From positions 2,790,001-2,854,000 of the forward strand of contig AP026542.1 of assembly GCA_026075535.2 (NCBI GenBank): 64,000 nt of DNA, in the 5' to 3' direction. The position numbers were made by a program, and so were the translations under genes. Below are positions 12,968-22,832 of this stretch, one piece after another (positions within the stretch are counted from its first letter, which is position 1; every line of letters starts with the position of its first letter). This DNA is from Tricholoma matsutake. Lineage: Eukaryota; Basidiomycota; Agaricomycetes; Agaricales; Tricholomataceae. The notes beneath the pieces were generated by a model. It did no database searches. It was not told the DNA's origin and was given only the letters and a program-made list of their open reading frames with translations.

Positions 12968-13474
12968 TATCAAGGTCCTGCAGACAAACATCGGGCACCC
13001 ACACCCGACTTCAACATTGGTGACTCTGCCTACGTCACTGCGGAAAATATCCACACCACTCATCCCTCCAAGAAACTTTCTGAAAAGCACCATGGGCTCT
13101 TCGAAATCATCGCCCGCCCGGGCACTCACTCAGTCACCCTGCAGCTCCCAGATCACATGCGGGCCATTCACCCTGTTTTCCATGTCTCTCAACTAGAGAA
13201 ACACTCCCTGAACACAATTCCAAATCGAGTGCAACCTCCACCTCCTCCGATCACCATCGACGACGAGCTTGAATATGAGATTGCCGAAGTCCTCGACTCC
13301 AAAGTTGACAACCAACATCGCTGCAAGATTCTCTACCTTGTCCGATGGGAAGGTTACCAGGGAACCGATGAAGAGACCTCCTGGCTACCTGTTATGGAGC
13401 TTGAGCACACCCAAGAACTCCTTGCAGATTTTCACTCCCGCTACCCGCACAAACCCGGTCCATTACCCACTTAA
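12968..13474 (+). pseudogene. Gypsy B integrase C-terminus with chromodomain (truncated)
   Basis: About 168 codons without a stop. The first part (FNIGDSAYVTAENI, HHGLFEIIARPGTHSVTLQLP) is the GPY/F-type integrase tail. The second part (YEIAEVLDSK, then KILYLVRWEGYQG, TSWLPV) is a chromodomain with its aromatic residues, which in chromoviruses steers integration to marked chromatin. The TAA-type end at 13474 matches the full element. It lacks the catalytic core, so it is a relic. Confidence 0.85.
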
Positions 13475-13560
13475 AGGCTATTCATGTTGCTTATTCACTC
13501 GGTTTGTACTCAGAAACAAAATTCATTGAAAAAAGATTTTTTTTGGATCTGACTGGATCC

Positions 13561-14549
13561 CTACACTACCTCCACTTCTCCCTCTTTGTCTTTGTCACCC
13601 TCTCCCCCAACCTCACCCTCTTCTCCACCCTTGTCCTTCTCTCCACCCTCCTCATCTCCACTCTCGCTCTCCTCCTCATCATCTGCTCGCCTTTTCTCCA
13701 GATATCTCTGGAAGGCCTCCCAGTCATCTCCAGACTTTTGGATCCCACGTCTTTCCTGCTGGGACTCTCGCACCGCCCGCTCCACCTCTTTGTCACCCTC
13801 GTCGCTCTCCTCCCTGGCACTTTCTTCCTCCACCCACTCTGGGTCCAAGGCATCCCATATCTCTCCCATTGATTCCCGCACCGCAGTAGCCACCTCAGCA
13901 AACCCCTTCCTTATCAACTTCATCATTTGTTGCTTTATTTCCGGGTTTTCCCTGGTCGCCCCCGTTGTTCCTGCCGGTTTTGCCACAGGGGCTTCCTGCC
14001 CCTCCCACACTACCTCCTCGCACTTATGTTTGATGTGCGTGCAGTTGTCGCACACATGTCCCTTCGCACCCATCTTGAAACAAGCGATCTTTTGATATTT
14101 GCACCTAGGCCACTTGTCAGTACAAAGAGACTGGAAAGGGAAACAAGTATGTACCATTTGCAAGGCAATGCGGCCTGCACCCGCACCGGACCCTCCAACT
14201 CCTCTGACCCCACTCACGCCTTCGACTTGGCGACTTTCTTTTTCTTGGGGGACTTGCTCCCCTCAGCCTCATCCTCCAAACTTGTGGCCACAGCTGCCTG
14301 CTTCTTCTCCGCTTGTCTTGCGGCCGATGACTCCTTTTTCCGCACCTCTGCCTGATGCGCCTCCTCAGCCTTTGCAGCCTCCTCTGCTGCCTTCTGCGCC
14401 TCCTGTGCCCGGTGTTCCTCCTCCCTTGCTGCTTCCTCCAGCTCCTTCATCTCCCGTTCCATCTGCTCCTTCATCGCCTGCTCCCTCTGTTCATGTTGAG
14501 CCCTCATCGCGGCCAATTTGATCTGCATGGATACTGCTGGAGGGGACAT
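13561..14549 (-). pseudogene. Antisense coiled-coil and paired-cysteine gene inside Gypsy B
   Basis: Read against the element, it starts at 14549 (MSPPAVSM) with a long Glu/Ala/Lys-rich coiled coil and a basic segment (KSPKKKKVAKSKA), then a frame ends at 14214. The next frame (14217 to about 13561) has a Cys cluster at about 14130-14030: CTDKWPRC, then KIACFKMGAKGHVCDNC, then HKC. This resembles the paired CxxC modules abundant in mushroom proteins, possibly zinc-binding. The end is an acidic Glu/Asp/Gly tail. The frame change near 14215 could be a frameshift or an unseen intron. The start lies 138 bases from the 3' LTR. No function is known. Confidence 0.65.
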
Positions 14550-14686
14550 AATTGATAGTTGATGGGGGAAGGAAAGAACGTGAAAATTTTTTCAACCAAT
14601 TACCGCATTCGGAAAATTCAACCAACTTCCTCATTCGGACTCAAACCCTCATGTGCCTCGTAGGCTCGGCACTAAGGGGGAAATAT

Positions 14687-15392
14687 TGTCAAGAACCGTT
14701 CCTTGCCCGATTGGAACCCGCATCCATCCGACTCTTTCCTGCATGTCAAACATGACTTTTGTCTATGCCTCCCGATTTCATTCCCGGCTGCCTTGGACTG
14801 CCCACGCTGCTGTGCATCAGGCCACCTTGTACAGCATCCACGGCTGCCTTTCCAAGGCTGCTGTCTCTATTGCAAATTTGACTATGGATTCCTGTGCGGC
14901 TCCCATAGGTAATTTATCTACGCAGTCAAGACACTGCCACAGTCTTCATTCCTGTTCCGCATTATTCCGGACTACAGTATTTAAGCTTAGTTAGTTTCGC
15001 CTTGTATTCCTCAGTTTGTATATCGACATAGACTCAACTTTACCCTGCCAATCTAAAACCTCCTTCTACTCCAACCCCTGTCCTCTAAGAGTCTGAACTA
15101 CATTTGACTCAACCTCTAGTCTCCCTCCGAAGTTCTAGTCTCATCTGAACTCAACCTAAGTCCCTCCGTACTCCTCCCTGCATTTACCTGCACTTTCCCG
15201 CTCCTACCTCTAAACCCTCGACTTGAAATTAGGACACCAGACGAGGTGAAGGGCGCAGCTTCTTACAAGCTGAAGCCAAGTCCTTTCCGTTTCCCCTCCC
15301 GCAGAATCCGCATCGACCCAACAATCTCCCGCTATCATCACCCGCAGTGTCTGGTCGGATTCCGAAGCGGCCTCTAGGATCAGTTCTTAACA
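14687..15392 (+). repeat. 3' LTR of truncated Gypsy B
   Basis: 706 bases, from TGTCAAGAACC to GTTCTTAACA, with inverted ends TGTYAAGAAC. The length equals that of both LTRs of the full B copy. It follows the purine tract AAGGGGGAAA. Confidence 0.9.
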
Positions 15393-15417
15393 GAAACTGT
15401 ATTAACTCAGTTCATAT

Positions 15418-15960
15418 TCACACATACTTTATAGTTACAACATCCTTGATGGGACTTTGGCTTTTGACATGCCTTCTGTCACTCTTGACAGCAGGAGGTG
15501 GGGTAGCAATGTCTTTTTTTTCAAGCACTGGGGCAGGCTTCAAAGACGACTTAGAGGAGCCAGCCACCCTAAAAACCAGGATAAAGCTGGAAGATAGTGA
15601 CATGTACAAAAAAAGAAACATACTCAGAAATCTCTGCGGTACCAAATTTAAGTCACTTTGAAGAGGAACCCAAGGTAGACGCCCTGCACAATTATAGCAA
15701 ATGAATCAGAGAGCGATTGTACGGTAACAAAAGTAGAACTTGCCTTTTGGATGACACCGCAGGCATGTCATCATATTCTGGGGTACCAGGAGAGGCGAGG
15801 CGACTCTTCTTGGGGCTGCGCCAAGACAATTTCAATTCTCTGCAACACAAGACATTAGCCCACTATCAACTATAGTGCTGGACTCTTACTCTTTGCTTGA
15901 AGAATCTTGTTTGTCTGTTTTTCGTTTGTGCGACTTGGGGCTACAGACCTCAAGTCAGAA
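15418..15960 (-). pseudogene. Spliced gene fragment, basic Ser/Pro/Lys-rich product of unknown function
   Basis: Three introns keep one frame on the minus strand: 15889-15840 (GTAAGAG to GCAG, 50 bases), 15743-15684 (GC-AG, donor GCAAGT, 60 bases) and 15623-15569 (GTATGT to TTTAG, 55 bases). The product includes SWRSPKKSRLASPGTPEYDD and, at the end, SSLKPAPVLEKKDIATPPP. One in-frame TGA (15655-15653) interrupts it. The 3' end stops at about 15418, 25 bases from the Gypsy B LTR. No domain is recognised; it could be a nuclear protein because of its basic character. It seems a host gene fragment. Confidence 0.55.
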
Positions 15961-17180
15961 CAGCTTCATCTGAAAAATAAATACTCAAGCACTAACTGGG
16001 GGATATTTTCAACCGGAGGCAGAGACTCGCTGCAGCCAAAACACAAAAAGATGAATCGGCCTGGAGCTAGTCAAATGGAAAGGACGTACGATGACGCTCT
16101 GTTATTGTCAGTCATGATCGAGGAAGGTGCCGATCTATTGGTGGATCAGCAACAACAAGGAAAAAAATGTGGACGTTGTACCCAGCGATTTTTTTGGTGC
16201 GGGCCATTTCAAAATAGGCGAATGCAAAGTGATAGCGAAAGTAGATGGTTGGAGGAGACAGAATTTGTTGGTGGGTAACAAAAGCTGCAAAGACTTTATA
16301 GCAGATTGGAATGGGAATATCCGAGTCAACGAGCAGAAACCGACTGGATGTCTGTCAGAACAGGGATCAATAAACTGTGCAGAAGAGTGGGTGTAGCCAG
16401 GAGAAGCAGACATACCAGATGAAAGGTCTTTAACTGACTTACCTGTCATAGACCAACACCAACATATTGGCTGTCAGGCTTTTATGGAATGATCTAACAA
16501 TAAGCGTACTACAACTGAAGGATATATTTATCAGAAAACAACACTCTACACAGTCAACATTCTGAAAATACATGTCGACAAAGGCGAGGCAGGGAGTAAC
16601 AACGTTATGGGTCATCAGGTCCAGTCAAGAATCCTAACTGAATGGGGATATTCAGATAAACTTTGACAGTGAAATTGGTACTTATGTGATAAGTCAAAAA
16701 CTTCGATCCCCATAAGACAGAAATAGACAAATAACATGAGTATATCAATAAATCATCTCAGCCAGATATGACCTAAGAACTGAGCAGGCACCAGTTTTCA
16801 AGGGGGGGACACAAGAAAGGCATAACCACAGTGCAACCCACACTTGAGGATGGTATGGCAAGAAAGAAGGACGTGTACTTCCCGCCTGCCAAACAAACTT
16901 TAGGCTGGTGGATCTAGCAACCTGAAATACAATGATCACGGAAAGATTCACATAATTACACGGCACCAAAGTGCTCCTGCGATGTAACAAATTAGTCTAA
17001 CCCAATTGTGCAAAAAGTACAATAATCGCAGGAAGAGCCAGAAAATTACCCACACCACCAACCTGCTCCTGCGACGTATTTTCCTAACGCCAAAATATGG
17101 ATCTCCACTACGATAACAAGGCTGCTGGTGAGGGTCAACAAAGATAATTCATAGCACTAAAATGAATAAGCACACATAGC
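15961..17180. other. Unassigned, possibly intron-exon sequence of host genes
   Basis: A frame at 16127-16396 (+) reads SDFFGAGHFKIGECKVIAK and VDGWRRQNLLVG, which looks protein-like but is not recognised. It may be an upstream exon of the gene at 17181. The rest shows nothing I can support. Confidence 0.3.
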
Positions 17181-18276
17181 TGATGCTCTGGAGGCTATTG
17201 CCCAAACCAGAGTGGACAATGCTCATGCTGGCGCCCAGTTATCTGAACTTACTAAGGCAAGCTCAGTGTTCCCCTGTGCAACTCCCAGCCTAACATACAA
17301 TACTTACAGGATCCTGATTGGCTGTCTCGTTATACTGTGGAAGAAACCAATCCTCAGCAATGGCGCCTGGCATTTAAGGGCAAAGATGAAACCCTGGAAG
17401 AAGCGATTTTAAGTGTTCAAGGGATCATCTGGCAAAAGGACCTACCCCCATTTGTGAAAGAAAGGTACCCCTTATTCTATACCCAGAAAGCGTGTACTAA
17501 CCAGGTGTCAGCCTACGAAAAGCTCACGTCAGATTCCTCAAACAGTCAGTATCGATGACAGGATTTCAGACTCCATCTTTTCAGGCAGCAGCGGACAACT
17601 TATCGAGCATCTATGCAGTCTTCGCTCGGTGTGTTCTGCCCACCAAGTTACAAGCCTGGGTACTAGACAACTATGAAGACTTTCATTCTGTAAGTGCGTC
17701 CAACAGACTTTTCATGGTTAGAACGGAGGCCCCGACCGACCCTGCCTTGGAACTCGGTCGTGATGTGGACCCCCAGGGAAAGCTGGCGGAACTTGCTCAA
17801 GGCCAGTATTTTCATGGCGAGGACAACAAAGTTAGATACTGGGAAAGAACCGTCAATTGCCTTGGAGGTGGCTATAAGTAAGTGGCAGAACGGATGGCCT
17901 AATAAATGATTACAAACTGTATAATAGGTTTGTACCCACCTCGCCCACAAGGATTCAGGTCAGAGACATTGTTGAAGCAAAATTATCGTTCTTGGCAGTA
18001 CCTTTGAGAGGCGGAAGTTTCAAAATGATGTTAGTTCTTCGAGATCTAACCCTCCTAGATGGAAACTATGCCCACGTAAGCCGTTATTCATTCCTGACAT
18101 AAACTTCACTGAACTCCTCCAAGAAAGTCACGGCAGCTCGTGCTTTGTGCCAAATTCAACCGACTCCTGTCGCACCACTGAAAAGACACATAGGATACCA
18201 AGATGAACAGGAAGGCGAGGCTCGAACAAAGTTAAGTAGGATGGAATTGGACAAAGGACGAAACGACTTAGATTAG
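17181..18276 (+). CDS. Spliced gene of unknown function (partial at the 5' side)
   Basis: A frame with consistent splicing. Exons are 17181-17256, 17310-17504, 17585-17877, 17928-18075 and 18124-18276 (TAG stop). Introns 17878-17927 (GTAAGT to ATAG, 50 bases) and 18076-18123 (GTAAGC to CCAAG, 48 bases) are clear. 17257-17309 would be a GC-AG intron (donor GCAAGC). The 80-base 17505-17584 is less certain. The product has PPFVKERYPLFYTQKA, LQAWVLDNYEDFHSVSASNR and a compact part, TRIQVRDIVEAKLSFLAVPL then MMLVLRDLTLLDGNYAH. I have a weak memory of similar proteins repeated in mushroom genomes but know no function. No stop interrupts the exons. Confidence 0.55.
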
Positions 18277-18879
18277 TCTTTAGACTCACCTATCTAGATC
18301 GTATACACTATTTTTGGCTGCCAAGATTGATGAGGACATAAGCAGCAAATAACTCGTTTAGTTACCAGAGATGACGTCTACGAGCGTCTACGCTTTTCGG
18401 GCCTCCTGGTTGATCAGCGTTAATCGGCGTTCTCGTAAAAGTTCCATCAAATCTCCGTAGTATCACCTTGACTTCAGATGTTGAATTTTAACCTATTCCT
18501 TAACGCATAAATTAAGTTTAAAGTGCCCTGAACAACTAAACTCTACAAGGACACCCAGTTGACCAGGATTATGCTTCCTGAGACAATAAAACTACCATGG
18601 ACTCAACCACTGCGAAATGGCGGTGATGGTTGACAAAAAGAAGGGCAAAACAAACAGCTGCCAATACAGCCCACGCAGAACGGCAATTGCCAAACGGAAG
18701 TTCGGGGACGTCTTGTAGCCAGGTGCTGATGATCGAACCTGCACAATTACAAGATTTAAATTACTTAGGCCCTTTCTTGAGGCAGTCTAATAAAATGAGA
18801 TCTATCCAATCACTACAAATAAATTCAATGAAATAAAAATATAATATGTAGAATGGTTAGTACGGAGTACAACAGGATG
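18277..18879. other. Intergenic sequence, nothing recognised
   Basis: Short frames only, with no domain, repeat pairing or signal that I can support. Confidence 0.4.
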
Positions 18880-19600
18880 TTGGATATAAGCTATGCATTT
18901 ATTAGAAGCGATCCATGGGAGGTGGGCGGGCACGATAGTTGCTGTCGCCTTTGCTGTCATCTGCTATGGTGGTAGTGGTGGTGGCCATTGTCACATCGTT
19001 CATGGCCATCGCTTCGTGGTTGTCTCTTTGTGATTGCCACAGTCGTCCTCTGCTATCGTTCCCCTGTCGTTGGTCTTCCCCCATTCACACTGTTCTCCCT
19101 GTCATCGGCTCGTCCCTGTCGGCTCGTCACCCTGCTCGCAGATGGTGTCTTCATCGTAGTCATTGTCCCTCTGTTGTCCTTCATCCTTGTCATCCCCATC
19201 CCTGTCCCAGCCGTCCTCTTCCTCGCCCCTGGTCCCTGCTGTTGTTGTCCTTCCTCTCATTGTTGGTGTCGTTCTCATTGTTGTTTCCCCCCCGCCCTGT
19301 CATTGTGGCACCCTCTCACCATCTTCGACGTCCACCCCATGAGCAGCTGCTCGCAGCGGTGGGGGTCTGGTAGGTGGGTGCTGGCGGCGGTCATCATCTT
19401 CTGCACCTTGCTGTTCATCCTCGTTGCTGGGCCAAGTTGTCCCCGTTGTCCCAGTTGTTGGCTCTCATCCCGGCGTCTCGTCGTCCTGATCGATTATCCA
19501 CCCTGCGAGCAGATACTCGCAGCAGTGGCACAGATGTAGGTGTAGGTCTGCTGTCTTGGCGCTGTCTCGTGGTAATAGAACCTAAAGATCAAATCAAAAC
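18880..19600. repeat. CT-rich dispersed repeat with palindromes
   Basis: Strongly strand-biased CT-rich sequence. Palindromic cores lie at about 19332-19362 (GAGCAGCTGCTCGCAG) and 19499-19529 (CTGCGAGCAGATACTCGCAG), flanked by CCACC on one side. The stretch around 19500-19590 also matches the reverse complement of about 31520-31600, including the TAGAACCTAA edge, so it is a copy of the same repeat family. Open frames here (such as 18939-19373) encode only Cys/Ser/Pro-rich strings. Confidence 0.6.
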
Positions 19601-19917
19601 CTTTGTTAGTACGATGAGCGGGATGCTGTGGCGCATGGTGATGGACCGTGGGAGACGGTCAGCAGATGAATGATCGATGATGATGGGAAACAGGCACATG
19701 GGGGCTGATCTGACATGATGCATGATGCATGATGTTAGATGAGGACAACACCGTTGCGCGCGCGGGAAATCCCTTCGCGCGCGGACAATAATATTTGTAC
19801 AAAGGAACCGTCATATACTATCAGTAAGATAAGCTCGCTTCGTCACATACAGTCAGACGCCTGTTTACAAGTGCCAAACACCTTTCCTTCCCCGGCCTTC
19901 TCCCCCGTATTTATGCC

Positions 19918-21326
19918 ATGGAGTCTCTACCCATCATAATGGCTGTATACACCCTCGCAACAGGCATCAGTATATGGCTCGAAAAACGCGCAGAAAAAGA
20001 AAGAACAATAAAAGGAATCTCGGAGACTATCTCGCAAATTCAGAATATTCTACTACCGCTGAAAACGACACGACTCGGAAGCATCGACAAACCAGTATTT
20101 GACTCCGTCCGCAGTATGGGAGCTGCACTCAAGCGGACGAAAGAGCATCTCCTCGTGTGGGAATATAAGCGTACACACCGACTTTCTTCTCTGTTCATTC
20201 CTTCGACTGCGCTCGGCCAACTCAAATACGACGCACGGCAACTTGACCAGCAGCTGATGTTGCTGTTGACGTCTTTGGCGATTGTTCAGTATAGTCATTC
20301 ACAGAATAGTTCGAGTGCGGGTTCTGAGTTCGAGTCAGGGTCGAGTGTATTACCCATAGTAGCTGGAGCTACGAGGAATCGTGCTACAGTGTTAGATTGG
20401 GTGGAGAATAGGGAGGTTAAAGAATTTTGGCGTGGTTACGTAGGAGAAAAGGTTCGTCATGTCGATCACTTTGCTGTGTTTGTTCACCTCAATGGGGGGA
20501 AAAAATACTACCAGATCCAATTTATCTCTGAACTTGAATTCCGCTCGCGATTGAGTTCTTGGCTGGGGGAAACACCTTCGTCGGTATCTTTTGGTCAGTT
20601 GATGTTACGGCTCGATGAGTTTGGTGTTGGAGGGGTCACACCTTCGCACCTTGATGAGATTGCTGCCGGGAATTCACTAAAGGATGTCTTGAAGATGTAT
20701 ATGGAAACCGGTAACTTGCCAGCTTATCGGGGAACTCGTTGTTGATGTGCGGTGTTTCAGATGGGCCAATCCCTACTACGCCATCGGAGTCGAGACTCGT
20801 AGAAAGCCACACCACCGAAATAAAGCTCCCATTATTGGTATGGATCGACGATAATCTGATTAACGTTACCAGCGAAGTCGCTCATGCCCATGAATTGAAT
20901 ATCAATGTTATTCAACTTACATCAACAGCTTTAGCAAAAGCATGGATTGAGGAGCACTGGGGTCAGTAACTAAAGTCAACTACGCGATTGACCCTTGAAC
21001 TTACGTTTCCTGGAGACTTTCTGAGACAAAACGACGATCCCTCCTTCATCCGGTTTATCTCGGACAACCATCGTGATGAACATGGATCGAATTCGTATCT
21101 GAACTATGCAGCAGGCGAAAATATCCTGAGATACCTTCGTGGGCGTCATTACAACGCACCGGTGCTGATCTTTACAGGATGGAGTGTCAATGCAACCCAA
21201 TACGTTACGGATTATCGCTTTGCAGGATCGACAACGGATTCAACTGTTTGCTGTCAGTATATATCTTCTCTAGCAGCAGGAGGGACAGATGATTTGGGGT
21301 GGATGAAATTCATGGCGGCAGTGTAA
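19918..21326 (+). CDS. Helical N-terminal domain fused to a receiver-like domain; intact 434-residue gene
   Basis: Exons 19918-20710, 20761-20961 and 21016-21326 join without a stop (1305 bases). Introns are 20711-20760 (GTAACT to TTTCAG, 50 bases) and 20962-21015 (54 bases). The N-terminus is hydrophobic (residues 3-20, LPIIMAVYTLATGISIW) and is followed by about 110 residues of helices, like the HeLo- or MLKL-like domains that open fungal cell-death and signalling proteins. Residues about 160-262 (VKEFWRGYVGEKV, LMLRLDEFGVGGV) form a module I recall in mushroom proteins. The C-terminus (about 287-420) resembles receiver folds: WIDDN with D294 and D295, FISDN with D348, and VLIFTG with T385. 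The usual beta-5 lysine is not evident. A role in signalling or conflict is inferred. It lies 236 bases upstream of the ADP-ribosyltransferase-like gene. Confidence 0.7.
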
Positions 21327-21562
21327 GAATGAGGCATATTTGGTTGCTGGCAGTGTTTGGGCTTGGTTTGGGCAGTGTTTGGGCAGTGTAGTCCATTAGA
21401 CGGTTCCCGGTCCGGTCACCGGTAGTCCCACATAGTTTTATTAAAAGATATTACCACGCGTCTGGCGCTTCCAAGTCCCAACTGCTGTTGTGCGGCTGCC
21501 TGTGCAAGCTAGAGACTACTCGTCTAAACTTTCAGTCTTTATCCGCTGTTCATATCCGCTGA

Positions 21563-22832
21563 ATGGATTGGCAATCGCCCACTGTGGAATCAGCTCCTTC
21601 CGTCAATGGTAGTGATGATAAACGCCTCGAGCGTTTTGGTGATTGGATTTCGGCGGTCCCAAACTTTGCGGAAATTGCAGACCAGGGACGATCTATATAC
21701 CATGGGGGCGATGTTTCAACCCGCCTGGACGCCATACGCCGGGCAATTGAGTTCATTAGAGAGAACTGGAGCACTCGTAAAGAGTGGTTGGACCGACAAG
21801 TGCATCCCTCTACCAGCGATAACTTCGATGTTGTCCGCCTTTATACATCCGGATTTGGATACAACCAAATTTTTTCGCTGTTGAACTCAGCGCTTCGTAC
21901 AGACAATTTGATAGAAGATAGCAGCCTACTTCAGGCCACCGTTTTCCTCATTGAACTCCTCAATATCGACCTGTACAACTTCCTCTTCACCCGCCCCAGT
22001 GCAGCATTCCAGGGCTTGGTATTCCGGGGGATCTCCCTCCACAGAGACCAAATCCAGGAATTCAAGAACATTGCTGCAAGGCCGGTCCGTGATCGGCATT
22101 TGAGCGTACCGCTCTCAATGATGTCAGCTAGCACATCGACCGAAGTTGCTTTGAAGTTTGCACGTATCGATGCGAATAATCGCACTACCCACCAGCCCTT
22201 TCTGTAGAGAATTCACGTTGCCGACCTTGATCCAGCGCTCCTTAGGATCTACTGTGATCGGTTTACCAGAAGTCTGTGTGCTGTACCTATTCACGAACTC
22301 TCCCAATTTGAGACGGAGGAGGAAGTTTTACTTCGGGGCCCCTTCTTCCAGCTCATCCGCATTGCTGATGAGATTGTTGATGGCCATGAACCGGCTATCC
22401 AGGTTATGGATCTTGTCATGTTGAATACGAACAGAGATCATCCTAGCACTATGGAATTGGGGGAACTACAGGATGAAGCGCGGAAAACCTTCACTTGTTT
22501 GGTGGGAATGGGAAGGGCTGCGGTGTGCAAGTAGGTTGCTGAGAAATATCGCCTAGTGGATGACGCAGTGGTTTATGGCGAAATGTTTGACGAGCAACAG
22601 AAGAAATTAAATGAGCTCCTGAAAGGCACTGAGGGTCTCGGAGTGTACCCTAAGGGGCTGTTTCCGAAACTTTGGGTTTTTGTCCGGACCTGTTTTCGTG
22701 AATTTATCCGCCGTTTTGCAAGTTTCCAAAACTGGTCTGGTCCGAGTCAGCCACAGGCCCCAATTTTGGACGAGCACTCGCGAAAGGACACTGTTGGCTC
22801 AAAAACAGACTGGTTTGAGTGGGCCGTTGCTT
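21563..22832 (+). pseudogene. ADP-ribosyltransferase-like gene with in-frame stops
   Basis: From ATG 21563 the frame carries features of arginine-type mono-ADP-ribosyltransferases, in the right order: an R-containing strand (LVFRGISL), the S-T-S strand (MMSASTSTEVALKFA), and after a stop the glutamate motif (FETEEEVLL). That family transfers ADP-ribose from NAD to proteins. The same frame is interrupted by TAG at 22205-22207 and 22532-22534, and no 3n-consistent intron removes the first. After about 22740 the reading runs into the end of the opposing helicase gene. It is likely a pseudogene; the N-terminal 100 residues are helical and not recognised. Target and location are unknown. Confidence 0.6.

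Larger units (their letters stand above)
12968..15392 (+). mobile_element. Truncated Gypsy B copy: integrase tail, chromodomain, antisense gene, 3' LTR
   Basis: The sequence from TATCAAGGTCCTG at 12968 onward matches the end of the full Gypsy B (revcomp of about 36380 down to 34723). It keeps the chromodomain, the full antisense gene lost from the other copy, the purine tract at 14674-14682 and one LTR of 706 bases. The 5' part is absent, and the join with element A falls inside both integrase tails. This suggests a deletion or an ectopic recombination rather than a normal insertion. Confidence 0.85.

Noticed and set aside
18939..19539. Overlapping long frames on the plus strand
   Set aside because: They encode Ser/Pro/Cys/Leu strings from CT-rich sequence that is a dispersed repeat; no domain and no splice pattern.
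22160..22207. Intron removing the first stop of the ADP-ribosyltransferase-like gene
   Set aside because: A GTATCG to TGTAG intron of 44 bases would shift the frame and hit another stop; an in-frame TAG is the simpler reading.
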